Position numbers and translations under genes: made by a program. Shown here in pieces: positions 25,111 to 33,184 of a stretch of DNA of 64,000 nucleotides (positions within the stretch are counted from its first letter, which is position 1; the number at the start of each line of letters is the position of its first letter). This DNA is from Verrucomicrobiia bacterium. Lineage in GTDB: Bacteria > Verrucomicrobiota > Verrucomicrobiia > JABWAM01. The stretch is taken from NCBI GenBank assembly GCA_020849895.1, contig JADZFN010000021.1, positions 1 through 64,000 of the forward strand, written 5' to 3'. Under the pieces are notes generated by a model, which had not been told where the DNA came from, did no database searches, and saw only the letters and a program-made list of their open reading frames with translations.

Positions 25111-26736
25111 TCAGCGTGTGAACGCGCACCAAACCCTGGCCTCGTTGCGTCCGACAAAGGTCCGGCATCGGAGCGGCATCAGGTCCTGTTCCCGCGCGAT
25201 GCGGACCGCGACGCTCTCCTTGAATGCGGTGTTGTCGAGGAGCTGGAGCGTTTCCTGGAGTCCTGAACTGCTCCAGTAGCCGTCCGGCGTTAGGCGAAAA
25301 TCGTGGGTCGTGATCCAAAGCGCGCCGACCTCCGCGTCGCGCATGGCGCGCGCGCATTCTTTCGGAGGACGCGCCGCAAGCTCCGCCCAGAGCGGATCGG
25401 GGCGATGCATCGTCGCGGTCGTGAGGCGTCTCGTCCAGGCCTCCAGGAAAAAGCCGTAGGTTGGCGAGCAGGCGATGCGACGTTCCGCTGGCAGAACGTC
25501 CGCGATTTCCCGTGCGGCGGCGGCGAGGAAATGAGGGAACACCGGAGCAGGCGGGGGAAGGGCGGTGAACGCGGCGAAGAGCGCAAGGACAACCGCCCAA
25601 CCGCGCCGCGGACGGCAGAGGGAGGCGAGAAAGGGAAGCAGGAGGAGCGCGCCGGTGAGCTGGAGGAGAAAGGCAGGACGAAACACCCGCAGCGAGAGCG
25701 CCGCCAGCCCGATGGCAAGCCAGGCCAGGGATTTCGACCCTTTCCGAAGATGCCAAATGGCGAGCCCGATCCAGAGGAGATTGATTCCGTGGAAGATCGT
25801 GAAGAAAGAGACGCCAAGAGGAAGAAGGTCCCCAGAAAGCATTTGCCGTTGCCAGACCAGGTTGACTCCGCGCACAGCCAGCGCCAGATGTGCCCACGCA
25901 CGAAACAGCGGTTCGTAAAAAAGCCATGCGGCGAACACGGCGCCCGCCAGCGCGATGTCGAGCCTTCCGAACGAAACGAGGATTTTCGGCGGATGCGTGG
26001 AATTGCCGAGCGATTTTTCCTGACTTTTGTCGCCCGGGAGAACTGACGGAATCCCTCGCCCTCTCTCGAAGCGGGGCGCGAGGCGCCGCCATGCGAAACG
26101 CAATGCGATCCACAGCGCTACGCCGACGCCTTCCGGGCCGATCACCACGGCTTCCGCGAGACACGCGACGGCGACAAGGTTGGGGCGCGCGCGGCGGCCG
26201 TCCAGCCAGGGGAGAAACCCCTGCAGCGCGCCGAGCAGGACGAGCTGGCCGACTGTGAAGTGGGTGAAGGACGCCACGGAGAGCGTTGCCTGATGCGGCA
26301 GAAGCGCGAAGAGGAGTCCCGCTGAGAAACGGAGCCCGAATCCCGGCGGTCTGTTGTGGAACGCAGGGACAAACGCCTCCAGCCGCGCGGCAAGGAGAAA
26401 GGCGGATGCGGCGTTGCAACACGCGGCGAGCGCGAGGAACCAGGCCATGCCTCCTGCCGTGGAAAATCCCGCGGCAGGGGCCGCGAGCCAACGGGTGACG
26501 TCGAGAAAGGAGAGCGGTTCCCAGCCTCGTGCGACCAGCAGGTAAAACCAGAGATCCGGTCCCTGGGTGGCCAGCGCACCGTGTGCGCGAACGTAGCGCA
26601 GGTTCAGGATTCCGAAAAGGACGAGCGTCGCCGCCGCCGCCGTGACACCGGCGCCTGCGCGCACCGTCGCTTTCGGTCCGCATAAGCCTTCGTGCGAAGG
26701 AGAATCCCGGCAGGGGCGTGGTGTGCGCGAGCCCAT
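25111..26736 (-). CDS. Polytopic membrane protein with GT-C-like layout, function unknown
   Basis: A 541-residue protein with about 10-11 hydrophobic segments between residues 30 and 430 and a soluble C-terminal domain of about 110 residues (IADVLPAERRIACSPTYGFF ... GYWSSSGLQETLQLL). This order, membrane part first and an extracytoplasmic tail last, is that of GT-C glycosyltransferases (STT3/PglB or PMT type). I see no clear WWDXG motif; a D-x-W-like GPDLWFYLLVARG sits in the first loop. It converges on the prepilin gene with an 18-base gap. Glycosylation of the pilin-like proteins is a possibility suggested only by position. Confidence 0.55.
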   Translation of the reverse strand: MGSRTPRPCRDSPSHEGLCGPKATVRAGAGVTAAAATLVLFGILNLRYVRAHGALATQGPDLWFYLLVARGWEPLSFLDVTRWLAAPAAGFSTAGGMAWFLALAACCNAASAFLLAARLEAFVPAFHNRPPGFGLRFSAGLLFALLPHQATLSVASFTHFTVGQLVLLGALQGFLPWLDGRRARPNLVAVACLAEAVVIGPEGVGVALWIALRFAWRRLAPRFERGRGIPSVLPGDKSQEKSLGNSTHPPKILVSFGRLDIALAGAVFAAWLFYEPLFRAWAHLALAVRGVNLVWQRQMLSGDLLPLGVSFFTIFHGINLLWIGLAIWHLRKGSKSLAWLAIGLAALSLRVFRPAFLLQLTGALLLLPFLASLCRPRRGWAVVLALFAAFTALPPPAPVFPHFLAAAAREIADVLPAERRIACSPTYGFFLEAWTRRLTTATMHRPDPLWAELAARPPKECARAMRDAEVGALWITTHDFRLTPDGYWSSSGLQETLQLLDNTAFKESVAVRIAREQDLMPLRCRTFVGRNEARVWCAFTR

Positions 26737-26785
26737 GCGAATCTCAACTGGAAAACCGTGAATCGTGAACCCGCATCCCGTCTTC

Positions 26786-29569
26786 TTATTTCCCGTTGCG
26801 GAACGGGCGGTTCAATTCATCAATCCGAGCGCGCAGGCGGGTGGCGACCTCCCGCAGGCGGTCTTCGTCGGCGATCTTTCGCCCTTCGCGATCCGTCAGG
26901 TAAAAGGCGTCCATCGCGGCGCCTTTTTCGGTGGTGATCCGGGCGAGGCCGACGTCGAGGTTGGCGCGGCTGAGCTCGTCGAGCACGTGATAAAGCAGCC
27001 CGAGACGGTCGGGGGTGACGATTTCGAGAATGGTCGCCCGATCCGAGTCCTCGTTGTCGAACGTGATCCGGGTGGGAAAGAGTTCCTCGCCCTGATGCGG
27101 CATCCGCCGCATCGAGGCGTATTCCTCATGAATCACCTCGGGAAGCGCCTTCTCGAGTTTGCCCTCCAAAAGCGCGCGGAGAATCTCGCGCATCCGCGCC
27201 AAACGGGCTTCTTCCCGCACGGCGCGATGGTCGAGGTCGCATACATGGAATAAGTCCAAGGCGAGGCGATCGCCCCGGGTGTAGATGTCGGCGCTCAGGA
27301 TGTTGATGCGTGTCGCGGCGAACGCGCCGGCGATCCGCGCGAAAAGCCCGTGGCGGTCCCAGGAGCAGACGGCCACCTCCGTGTAGCCGCGGTCCACGAA
27401 AGGTCGCCAACGAACCACCGCGGCGGCATCTTCCTCGCGGCCGCCTGCGAGGCCTTCGAGAAACTCGTGAATCGTCTGAAGATGCGCGTCGAGTTCGTCG
27501 GGTTCGACGCGCGTCCAGTATCGCGCGGGCATGAGGGCGAAATGGGCGTCGAGTTCGTCGTCGGGGATCCGCGCGGCCGGCGCGGAGGCCAGGGTCTTCC
27601 GGAGCTCGATGCGGCGGGCGTCGGCGTCCACGCGCGCGACGCCGCTCGTTTCCAGCGCTTGCGCGGTTTCCTGATAGAGCTGCCAGAGCAAAGTCTGCCG
27701 CCACTCGTTCCACGCGCCGCTCCCGACCGCGAGGCCGTCCACCCACGTGAGGAGGTGGAGCATGTCGAGCCGAAGCCGCGAACCGACGAGCCGCATGAAA
27801 TCCTCGATCACCTCGGGATCCTCGAGGTCCCGTCGGGCGACGAGGGACGCCATCGTCCCGTGGTGGTCCACGAGCCAAAGGAGGACGCGCGCGCTCTCGC
27901 GGTCGAGGCAGAGACGGCGGGCGACGCGCGCCGCGCATTCCGCGCTCGCCTCGCTGTGGCGTCGGACGCCGGTGGCCTTTCCGGTGTCGTGGAGGAGGAG
28001 AGCGAGATAGAGGAGGTGCGCGTCTTCGAGAGGACGGAAGATGCGGCCGTAAGCGGCGGCGGCGCCCTCCTGCGCTTCGAGCGTTTCGTCCAGTTTTTCG
28101 ATGGCGACGAGGGTGTGCTCGTCGGCCGTGTAGCGATGGTAGAACTCATGCTGCACGAGGCAGTCGAGCCGTCCGAATTCGGGGAGATAAGCGCCGAGGA
28201 ATCCGCACTCATGCATGGCGCGGAGGATCCGTCCCACTTCCCCTTTGGAACTCATGATGGAAAAAAAGATTTCCCGGGAGCGCGTGGAGTAGAGAAACTC
28301 CCGGGTGACGAGTTTGAGGTTCTGACGCACGCGGCTGAGGACGTCGGCGCCGAGCGCCGCGACGTGGACCTGCGCGGAACGGAAGGCCAGCAGGATCTCC
28401 CGCGCGTCGCGGGGGAATTCGGAAGCGGAGGTGCAGACGAGCGTGCCGTCGCGAAGGAGGAGCCCTCCTTCGACGGGTTGTGCGCGGGATTTTTTTCCGA
28501 AGAAACCTCCCAAGCCCGCCCGGCGACGGCTCTCGCGGGCTTCCGCGCCGAAACGCCGTCCGAGCGCCTCGGTCAGCACGAAGATGTCGCGTCCGTGGCG
28601 GTAATAGTCGCGCATGAACTCTTCGATGCGCACCAGGACGTTTCGTTGGCGGTGGCCGAGCGCCTCGGCCACCTTCGGCTGGATCGCGAGCGGCAGGTCG
28701 TCGTTCGCGCGGCCGTGCATGTAGTGAAGCTGGTTGCGCACCCGCATCAGGAAGTCGTAGGCCCGCTGGAGACGGCCGGCTTCCAGCTTCAAGAGATGTC
28801 CGCCCCGGACGATCTCGCCAAGCGTTCGCGCACCCCAGCGCGCCCGCGCGATCCAAAGGAGATTCTGGACGTCGCGCAAGCCGCCGCAGCCGTTTTTGAC
28901 GTTCGGTTCCTGGACGAAGACGGTGTTCCCAAACTTTTCGTGCCGTCGAGCCTGGTCCACGGCGCGGGCTTCCACGTAGGCGTCGGCGTGCCGGCGGCCT
29001 TCGCGCGCGAGCGCTTTGTCGAAGGTGGCGTAGGCCGCTCCGTCGCCGTGGAGGAGGCGGGCCTCCAGAAGCGCGGTGCCCGATTTCATATCCTGCGTGA
29101 CCGTGGCGAGGCATTGCTCCCGCGTGCGCGTCGCGTGGCCGATTTTCAGGCCCAGGTCCCACAGCGCGTAAAGGATTTGTTCCACAGTGGCGTTCGCCCG
29201 GGAAAGTTCCGGTTCCTTGGCGGTCCCGAGGAGGAAAAGCAGATCCACGTCGCTGAACGGATTGAGCTCTCCGCGGCCGTAGCCGCCGGTGGCCACGAGG
29301 CAAAAGGACGGAGCGCTTGCGCCGCGGGCGCCCGTTTCCCGGAGCGTCGCGGCGACGAGGGCGCGCAGCAGGACGTCCATCAGGCGGCTGCGGGCGGCGG
29401 CGAGTTCGCATCCGCCCGCGCCCGCCGCGTGCCAGCTCTGAAGGCGGCGCGTCTCGAGAGTCAGATACTCCTGAAACCTGCGCAGGCGCGCCGTGCGATC
29501 CGTTTCCGCGACACCCTCGCGCAAAGCGGCGATCGCGCGGCGGGAGGGATGGGCGAGGGAAGGCTTCAC
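26786..29569 (-). CDS. glnD: [Protein-PII] uridylyltransferase / uridylyl-removing enzyme
   Basis: About 927 residues. In order: the nucleotidyltransferase domain with GGYGRGELNPFSDVDLLFL (about 97-115), the PII-uridylyltransferase helical domain, the HD domain (LLHDTGKATGVRRHSE, near 530), and two ACT domains at the C-terminus (SWDRHGLFARIAGAF; VTPDRLGLLYHVLDEL). GlnD senses glutamine and modifies PII proteins to control nitrogen assimilation. A terminator of the upstream gene lies at 29649-29687, so translation must start below it; the GTG at 29569 with AAGGA about 11 bases upstream is the best candidate. No glnB, amtB or glnA is adjacent. Confidence 0.9.
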   Translation of the reverse strand: MKPSLAHPSRRAIAALREGVAETDRTARLRRFQEYLTLETRRLQSWHAAGAGGCELAAARSRLMDVLLRALVAATLRETGARGASAPSFCLVATGGYGRGELNPFSDVDLLFLLGTAKEPELSRANATVEQILYALWDLGLKIGHATRTREQCLATVTQDMKSGTALLEARLLHGDGAAYATFDKALAREGRRHADAYVEARAVDQARRHEKFGNTVFVQEPNVKNGCGGLRDVQNLLWIARARWGARTLGEIVRGGHLLKLEAGRLQRAYDFLMRVRNQLHYMHGRANDDLPLAIQPKVAEALGHRQRNVLVRIEEFMRDYYRHGRDIFVLTEALGRRFGAEARESRRRAGLGGFFGKKSRAQPVEGGLLLRDGTLVCTSASEFPRDAREILLAFRSAQVHVAALGADVLSRVRQNLKLVTREFLYSTRSREIFFSIMSSKGEVGRILRAMHECGFLGAYLPEFGRLDCLVQHEFYHRYTADEHTLVAIEKLDETLEAQEGAAAAYGRIFRPLEDAHLLYLALLLHDTGKATGVRRHSEASAECAARVARRLCLDRESARVLLWLVDHHGTMASLVARRDLEDPEVIEDFMRLVGSRLRLDMLHLLTWVDGLAVGSGAWNEWRQTLLWQLYQETAQALETSGVARVDADARRIELRKTLASAPAARIPDDELDAHFALMPARYWTRVEPDELDAHLQTIHEFLEGLAGGREEDAAAVVRWRPFVDRGYTEVAVCSWDRHGLFARIAGAFAATRINILSADIYTRGDRLALDLFHVCDLDHRAVREEARLARMREILRALLEGKLEKALPEVIHEEYASMRRMPHQGEELFPTRITFDNEDSDRATILEIVTPDRLGLLYHVLDELSRANLDVGLARITTEKGAAMDAFYLTDREGRKIADEDRLREVATRLRARIDELNRPFRNGK

Positions 29570-29648
29570 GTGAGGAGATTCCTTACCCCAGCACGCCGCC
29601 CGACGCCACTCCTTCCCAGGATCTCCTGCAATACGATCGCTTGAACGC

Positions 29649-29687
29649 AAAAAAACGACCCGATCCCGCTCGCGCAGGGTCGGGTCG
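29649..29687 (-). terminator. Rho-independent terminator of the outer membrane protein gene
   Basis: On the minus strand CGACCCGA pairs with TCGGGTCG (8 bp, extended by further GC pairs) and is followed by seven T residues. It lies 26-64 bases after the stop of the outer membrane protein gene. Confidence 0.85.
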
Positions 29688-29712
29688 GATTGAGAGGAGG
29701 AACGGCTCGTGG

Positions 29713-30615
29713 TCAGAAGCCCCACACGGCCTGCGCGAACACCGAGCCAAGGGCGGCTTCAGCCATCTGATTGTTGCTGCCCGAATATTTGCCGTAAAGG
29801 CTGTCGAATCCCAAACGGACTCCCCACTCCTTGGAGAAGTTGTAGCCCGTATAGAGCTGGCCTTGGATCGCCCACCAATCGGACAGCGCCGAGGCGGCCG
29901 GCGTGAGGCCCACATACCACGAGCGCGAAATGTTGATTTTCGCGTCGAAGCCGGCAAGCCAGGTCGCGGTCCAAGCGGTGTCGTTTTTGCTGAAGGATGA
30001 GGATGGATAGCTCGCCGGAACCCCAGGAGCCGCCGGATTGGCCAACGCGAATGACGTGCCGGTGCCCTTGATTTCAGCCACCAGCGATTTTCCTCCGAAG
30101 AAAGGCATCACCTTGAAAGTCTTGTCCTTGTAGAGGTCGTAGCCAACCACGTAATCCACTTGGTGGAGTTCCGCCTCCGACTTGAAACTCGTCCCTTTTG
30201 CGAACGCGCTGCCCGCGAACGAGATATCCGTCGGGAGAGTCGTTGTTTTCGAAGTCTGGTCGTACTTGTAGCCGAGAGCCAAATGCCAGTTCTTTGTGAA
30301 CTGCCAGTCCACATCGAGTTGAGCGCCGACGTTGACGTCGTCGAGACCGAGATCGCGGCGAAGATCCACTGTGTCTTTGGGGGTGCGTCCGACTGCAGAG
30401 GCAATCGCTTGCGAACCGAGGCGGAAAGATCCTGCAGTTTCGGTCACGCGCGGCCCGATGCGAACCTCAAGTTCTCGGTCCGCAGGCAACTCGCTCACGA
30501 ATTTCCTTTTTAATGCCAAGGACGTCTTCGGTTTGACGCGCAAAGCATCATCCGCGTGAACCGCAGGCAACGCCAACCCACCCACCAGCACCGACAGAAG
30601 AATCTTAAATTTCAT
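29713..30615 (-). CDS. Outer membrane beta-barrel protein
   Basis: A 300-residue protein with a signal peptide (MKFKILLSVLVGGLALPAVHA, cleavage after AVHA). The mature part alternates polar and hydrophobic residues in many amphipathic strands (NWHLALGYKYDQTS, WYVGLTPAASALSDWW, LYTGYNFSKEWGVRLGFDSLYGKY) and ends in phenylalanine (FAQAVWGF), the outer membrane insertion signal. This fits a barrel of about 12 strands. The gene stands alone between two terminator-like hairpins with its own AT-rich promoter region, so it is probably independently and strongly expressed. The porin or receptor function is not determinable. Confidence 0.8.
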   Translation of the reverse strand: MKFKILLSVLVGGLALPAVHADDALRVKPKTSLALKRKFVSELPADRELEVRIGPRVTETAGSFRLGSQAIASAVGRTPKDTVDLRRDLGLDDVNVGAQLDVDWQFTKNWHLALGYKYDQTSKTTTLPTDISFAGSAFAKGTSFKSEAELHQVDYVVGYDLYKDKTFKVMPFFGGKSLVAEIKGTGTSFALANPAAPGVPASYPSSSFSKNDTAWTATWLAGFDAKINISRSWYVGLTPAASALSDWWAIQGQLYTGYNFSKEWGVRLGFDSLYGKYSGSNNQMAEAALGSVFAQAVWGF

Positions 30616-30704
30616 GGTTCTTTCTAAGATTTTGGGATTGAAGCACTTAAGTAAATATTTGCCCTTTGCACCTTTCGCCCTATTGAGTCTATTTGCGCGA
30701 GAAT

Positions 30705-30710
30705 TGTCAA
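30705..30710 (-). promoter_or_regulatory. Candidate -35 element for the outer membrane protein gene
   Basis: A perfect TTGACA on the minus strand, preceded by an AT-rich stretch, about 90 bases upstream of the ATG at 30615. A matching -10 (CTCAAT or TCAATA, 17-18 bases on) is weak. Confidence 0.35.
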
Positions 30711-30713
30711 ATT

Positions 30714-30736
30714 AAAAAGATCTTTTGGATCTTTTG
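30714..30736 (-). terminator. Hairpin with T-run after pyrD
   Basis: AAAAGATC and GATCTTTT (8-bp perfect arms, 5-base loop) followed on the minus strand by TTAATTT. It lies 45-65 bases beyond the pyrD stop. The stem is AT-rich, so it may be a weak terminator or a palindromic operator near the next promoter. Confidence 0.5.
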
Positions 30737-30780
30737 AAAATGCTGAGAATGGACTGCAAAAGAGATCGGACGCCTCGATT

Positions 30781-31869
30781 TCAGTTTTCTCCGCCAACGG
30801 CCGCAGAGATCGAAGAAAACCCTTCTGCAGCCAGACGGTCGCGCAGGCCGGCGGCGAGGTTTCGTGCGGCGGCAGGCCCTTCGTAGACGAACGCAGTATA
30901 GATCTGCACCAGCGTGGCGCCGGCGCGGAGGCATTCCCAGGCGTCCTCGGCGTTGGCGATTCCGCCAACGCCGACGATTGCGAGGCGGTTGCCGGCGGCG
31001 CGGTGGATCCGTCGGACGACATCGAGGGCGCGTACGCGCAGGGGGCGTCCGCTCATGCCGCCCTCCTCGGTGCGGCGCGGCGCGTCTGCGGGAATTCCTT
31101 CGCGCGAGGTGGTGGTGTTCGTCGCGACGATTCCCGCGAGGCGATGATCGAGACATTGCGCAACTGCGGCGTCGAGCTGATGATCCTCGAGATCGGGCGC
31201 CACCTTGAGGAGGAGGGGGCGGCGGCCTTGATTCCTTTGCTGGAGGCGATCGAGGATCTCGGCGAGGCGGGTGCCTTCCTGGAGTTGGCGCAGACCGGGC
31301 GTGTTCGGTGAGCTGACGTTGATCACGAAGTAATCGCCGAGGTCCTTAAGCGTGTCATAGAGGGCCATGTAGTCCGCGACGGCATGCGGCATGGGGGTGA
31401 GCCGGTTTTTACCGAGGTTGATGCCGATGGGGAATGCGGGGCGACGACCGCGTTCGCGCAGCCGCAGGAGGCGGGCGCGCAGGGCGGCGGCGCCGCCGTT
31501 GTTGAAGCCCATGCGGTTGATGAGCGCCTCCTGCTTCACGAAACGAAACAGGCGCGGGCGCGGATTGCCTGCTTGGGGGAGCGGCGTGACGGTGCCGACT
31601 TCGACAAAACCGAAACCGAGCGCGTGCCAGAGCGGGAGGAGGCGGGCGTCCTTGTCGAACCCGGCGGCGAGACCGACGGGAGTCGGGAAATCGAGGCCGA
31701 AGGCGCGGACGCGCAGGGAGGACGCTTCGACACGGAAGCGCCCGGCGAGGGCGCGGAGGAGGGGAGGCAATGCCTGCGCCGCGCCGAGCCCCGCAAAGGC
31801 GACGTCGTGCGCCGTCTCCGGGGGGAGTTGGAAGGCGAGCGGCCGCAGGCTCTTCCAGAGTACGGACAT
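30781..31869 (-). CDS. pyrD: Dihydroorotate dehydrogenase (quinone), class 2
   Basis: A 362-residue enzyme of pyrimidine synthesis that oxidises dihydroorotate to orotate with FMN and passes electrons to quinone at the inner membrane. The N-terminal amphipathic extension (MSVLWKSLRPLAFQLPPETAH) is the class 2 membrane anchor. Motifs: FPTPVGLAAGFDKDA, NRMGFNNGG, FVINVSSPNTPGLRQLQ with the catalytic serine, LLLKVAPDL and IVGVGGIANAEDAWE for FMN phosphate. Length is as expected (about 340-365). The DUF971 gene stops three bases upstream of its start. Confidence 0.95.
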   Translation of the reverse strand: MSVLWKSLRPLAFQLPPETAHDVAFAGLGAAQALPPLLRALAGRFRVEASSLRVRAFGLDFPTPVGLAAGFDKDARLLPLWHALGFGFVEVGTVTPLPQAGNPRPRLFRFVKQEALINRMGFNNGGAAALRARLLRLRERGRRPAFPIGINLGKNRLTPMPHAVADYMALYDTLKDLGDYFVINVSSPNTPGLRQLQEGTRLAEILDRLQQRNQGRRPLLLKVAPDLEDHQLDAAVAQCLDHRLAGIVATNTTTSREGIPADAPRRTEEGGMSGRPLRVRALDVVRRIHRAAGNRLAIVGVGGIANAEDAWECLRAGATLVQIYTAFVYEGPAAARNLAAGLRDRLAAEGFSSISAAVGGEN

Positions 31870-31872
31870 GGA

Positions 31873-32178
31873 TCAGGAAGGCTCGACGCCGAGCTGGCGG
31901 AGCAGGTCGTAGCCGTAAAGACCGGTGGAATGTCCGTCCGCCCACCCGACCTGCAGCGCGTAGCCTCCGATCCTCTCGATCCGAGACGCCTCGAAGCTCG
32001 CGGAAGACAGAGGAACCTCCGGCCCACGCAGGCGGCGGCCCATGACGTCTGTTTCGCCCTGGCACGTGGCGCACGGACAGGCGCGGCGGAGCCGTTCGAG
32101 CCCGATGTAGCTCTCTGTTCCGTCGTCCCAGACCACGGCGAGTTCCTGTTGGATCACTTCGTAGCGGGAAATCTGCAT
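31873..32178 (-). CDS. DUF971 domain protein
   Basis: A 101-residue protein made of one DUF971 domain, the small zinc-binding module also found at the N-terminus of gamma-butyrobetaine hydroxylase. Key features: WDDGTESYIGLERLRRACPCATC with cysteine ligands, GGYALQVGWADGHSTGLYGYDLLRQL at the end (split here by ordinary residues). Bacterial single-domain members are often near iron-sulfur or Mrp/ApbC genes; here it sits between uppP and pyrD with 3-base gaps on both sides, so it is co-transcribed with them. Function unknown. Confidence 0.85.
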   Translation of the reverse strand: MQISRYEVIQQELAVVWDDGTESYIGLERLRRACPCATCQGETDVMGRRLRGPEVPLSSASFEASRIERIGGYALQVGWADGHSTGLYGYDLLRQLGVEPS

Positions 32179-32181
32179 GGC

Positions 32182-32985
32182 CTAAAGATAGCCGTTGGCG
32201 AGCATTCCGAGCAAGATCGCCCCCGCGACGATCCGGTACCAGGCGAAAGGCTCGAACGTGTGGCCCTGAACGTAACGGATAAACCATTTGACGACCGCAT
32301 AGGCGACGACGAAGGAAACGACGAGGCCGACGCCGATCTGGAGGGCAAGAGAGGGCGCAAGGTCGTGGCGATATTTCCAAAGCTCGTAGACGGCCGCGGC
32401 GGTCATCGTCGGAGCGGAGAGCAGGAAAGTGAATTCGGTCGCTACGCCGCGGCTCAAGCCCACGGCCAGGCCAGTCATGATCGTGGCGCCGGAGCGAGAA
32501 ACTCCGGGACACAAGGCGAGGCATTGGCCGAAGCCGACCGCCCACGCGAGGCGCCATGGGAGGCGCTCGATGTCGTTGACGCGAACGGCGGGCTTGAGCC
32601 CCTCGATGAGGAGGATCGCGATACCGCCGCCGATGGACGCCCACGCGATCGCGTGCGCCGAAAAGAGGTGCTCTTTGATCCAGTGATGGCCGAGCGGACC
32701 GATTAACAGCACGGGGAGAAAGGCTGCAACGACCTGCCATCCGAGACGGGCCGCCGAAGGCGAGGACGCGCGCGTTCCGGGGATCATCGCGAGGAAACGC
32801 CGGCGGAAGAGCCACCACACCGCGGTGAGCGCGCCGATCTGGATGGCGACCGTGAACACCTCCGAATCGAAGCCAAGCAGTCGTTCGACGACGAGCAGAT
32901 GACCGGTCGAGGAAATCGGCAAAAACTCCGTCAATCCTTCGACGATTCCCAAAAAGGCTGCTTTTGCGAGTTCGATCAGGGTCAT
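32182..32985 (-). CDS. uppP: Undecaprenyl-diphosphatase
   Basis: A 267-residue integral membrane enzyme (BacA type) that dephosphorylates undecaprenyl pyrophosphate to recycle the lipid carrier of cell wall and polysaccharide synthesis. The two active-site blocks are EGLTEFLPISSTGHLLV (about 14-30) and GVSRSGATI (about 152-160). About eight membrane segments. I chose ATG at 32985 (MTLIELAKAAFLGIVEG), the family start; the longer frame adds a proline-rich leader. It is first in the uppP-DUF971-pyrD series. Confidence 0.95.
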   Translation of the reverse strand: MTLIELAKAAFLGIVEGLTEFLPISSTGHLLVVERLLGFDSEVFTVAIQIGALTAVWWLFRRRFLAMIPGTRASSPSAARLGWQVVAAFLPVLLIGPLGHHWIKEHLFSAHAIAWASIGGGIAILLIEGLKPAVRVNDIERLPWRLAWAVGFGQCLALCPGVSRSGATIMTGLAVGLSRGVATEFTFLLSAPTMTAAAVYELWKYRHDLAPSLALQIGVGLVVSFVVAYAVVKWFIRYVQGHTFEPFAWYRIVAGAILLGMLANGYL

Positions 32986-33184
32986 GAAGGCGAAGAATGA
33001 AACGCAACCACCGAGGGAAGGCGAATCAAAAGCACCGGGCGGACACGGCACGGAGGCGCAGGGTCCGTTTTGACCTATTGAACCGGATTTTCACTGAAAC
33101 GGAAAAGGTTTTCCCTTGCGGAGAGGGAGTGCGGCGCACACGCTTTGCGCCCGAATTTTCGGACGCCGAGCCGCCCCCTGTCGC
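32986..33184. promoter_or_regulatory. Divergent promoter region between uppP and smc
   Basis: A 199-base spacer that must hold promoters for both genes. No clear consensus pair stands out. Confidence 0.4.

Noticed and set aside
27350-29644. Plus-strand open frame opposite glnD
   Set aside because: The minus strand encodes a complete GlnD with all motifs; the plus frame has none.
30624-31022. Minus-strand frame between pyrD and the outer membrane protein gene
   Set aside because: It overlaps pyrD in another frame and crosses a terminator-like hairpin.
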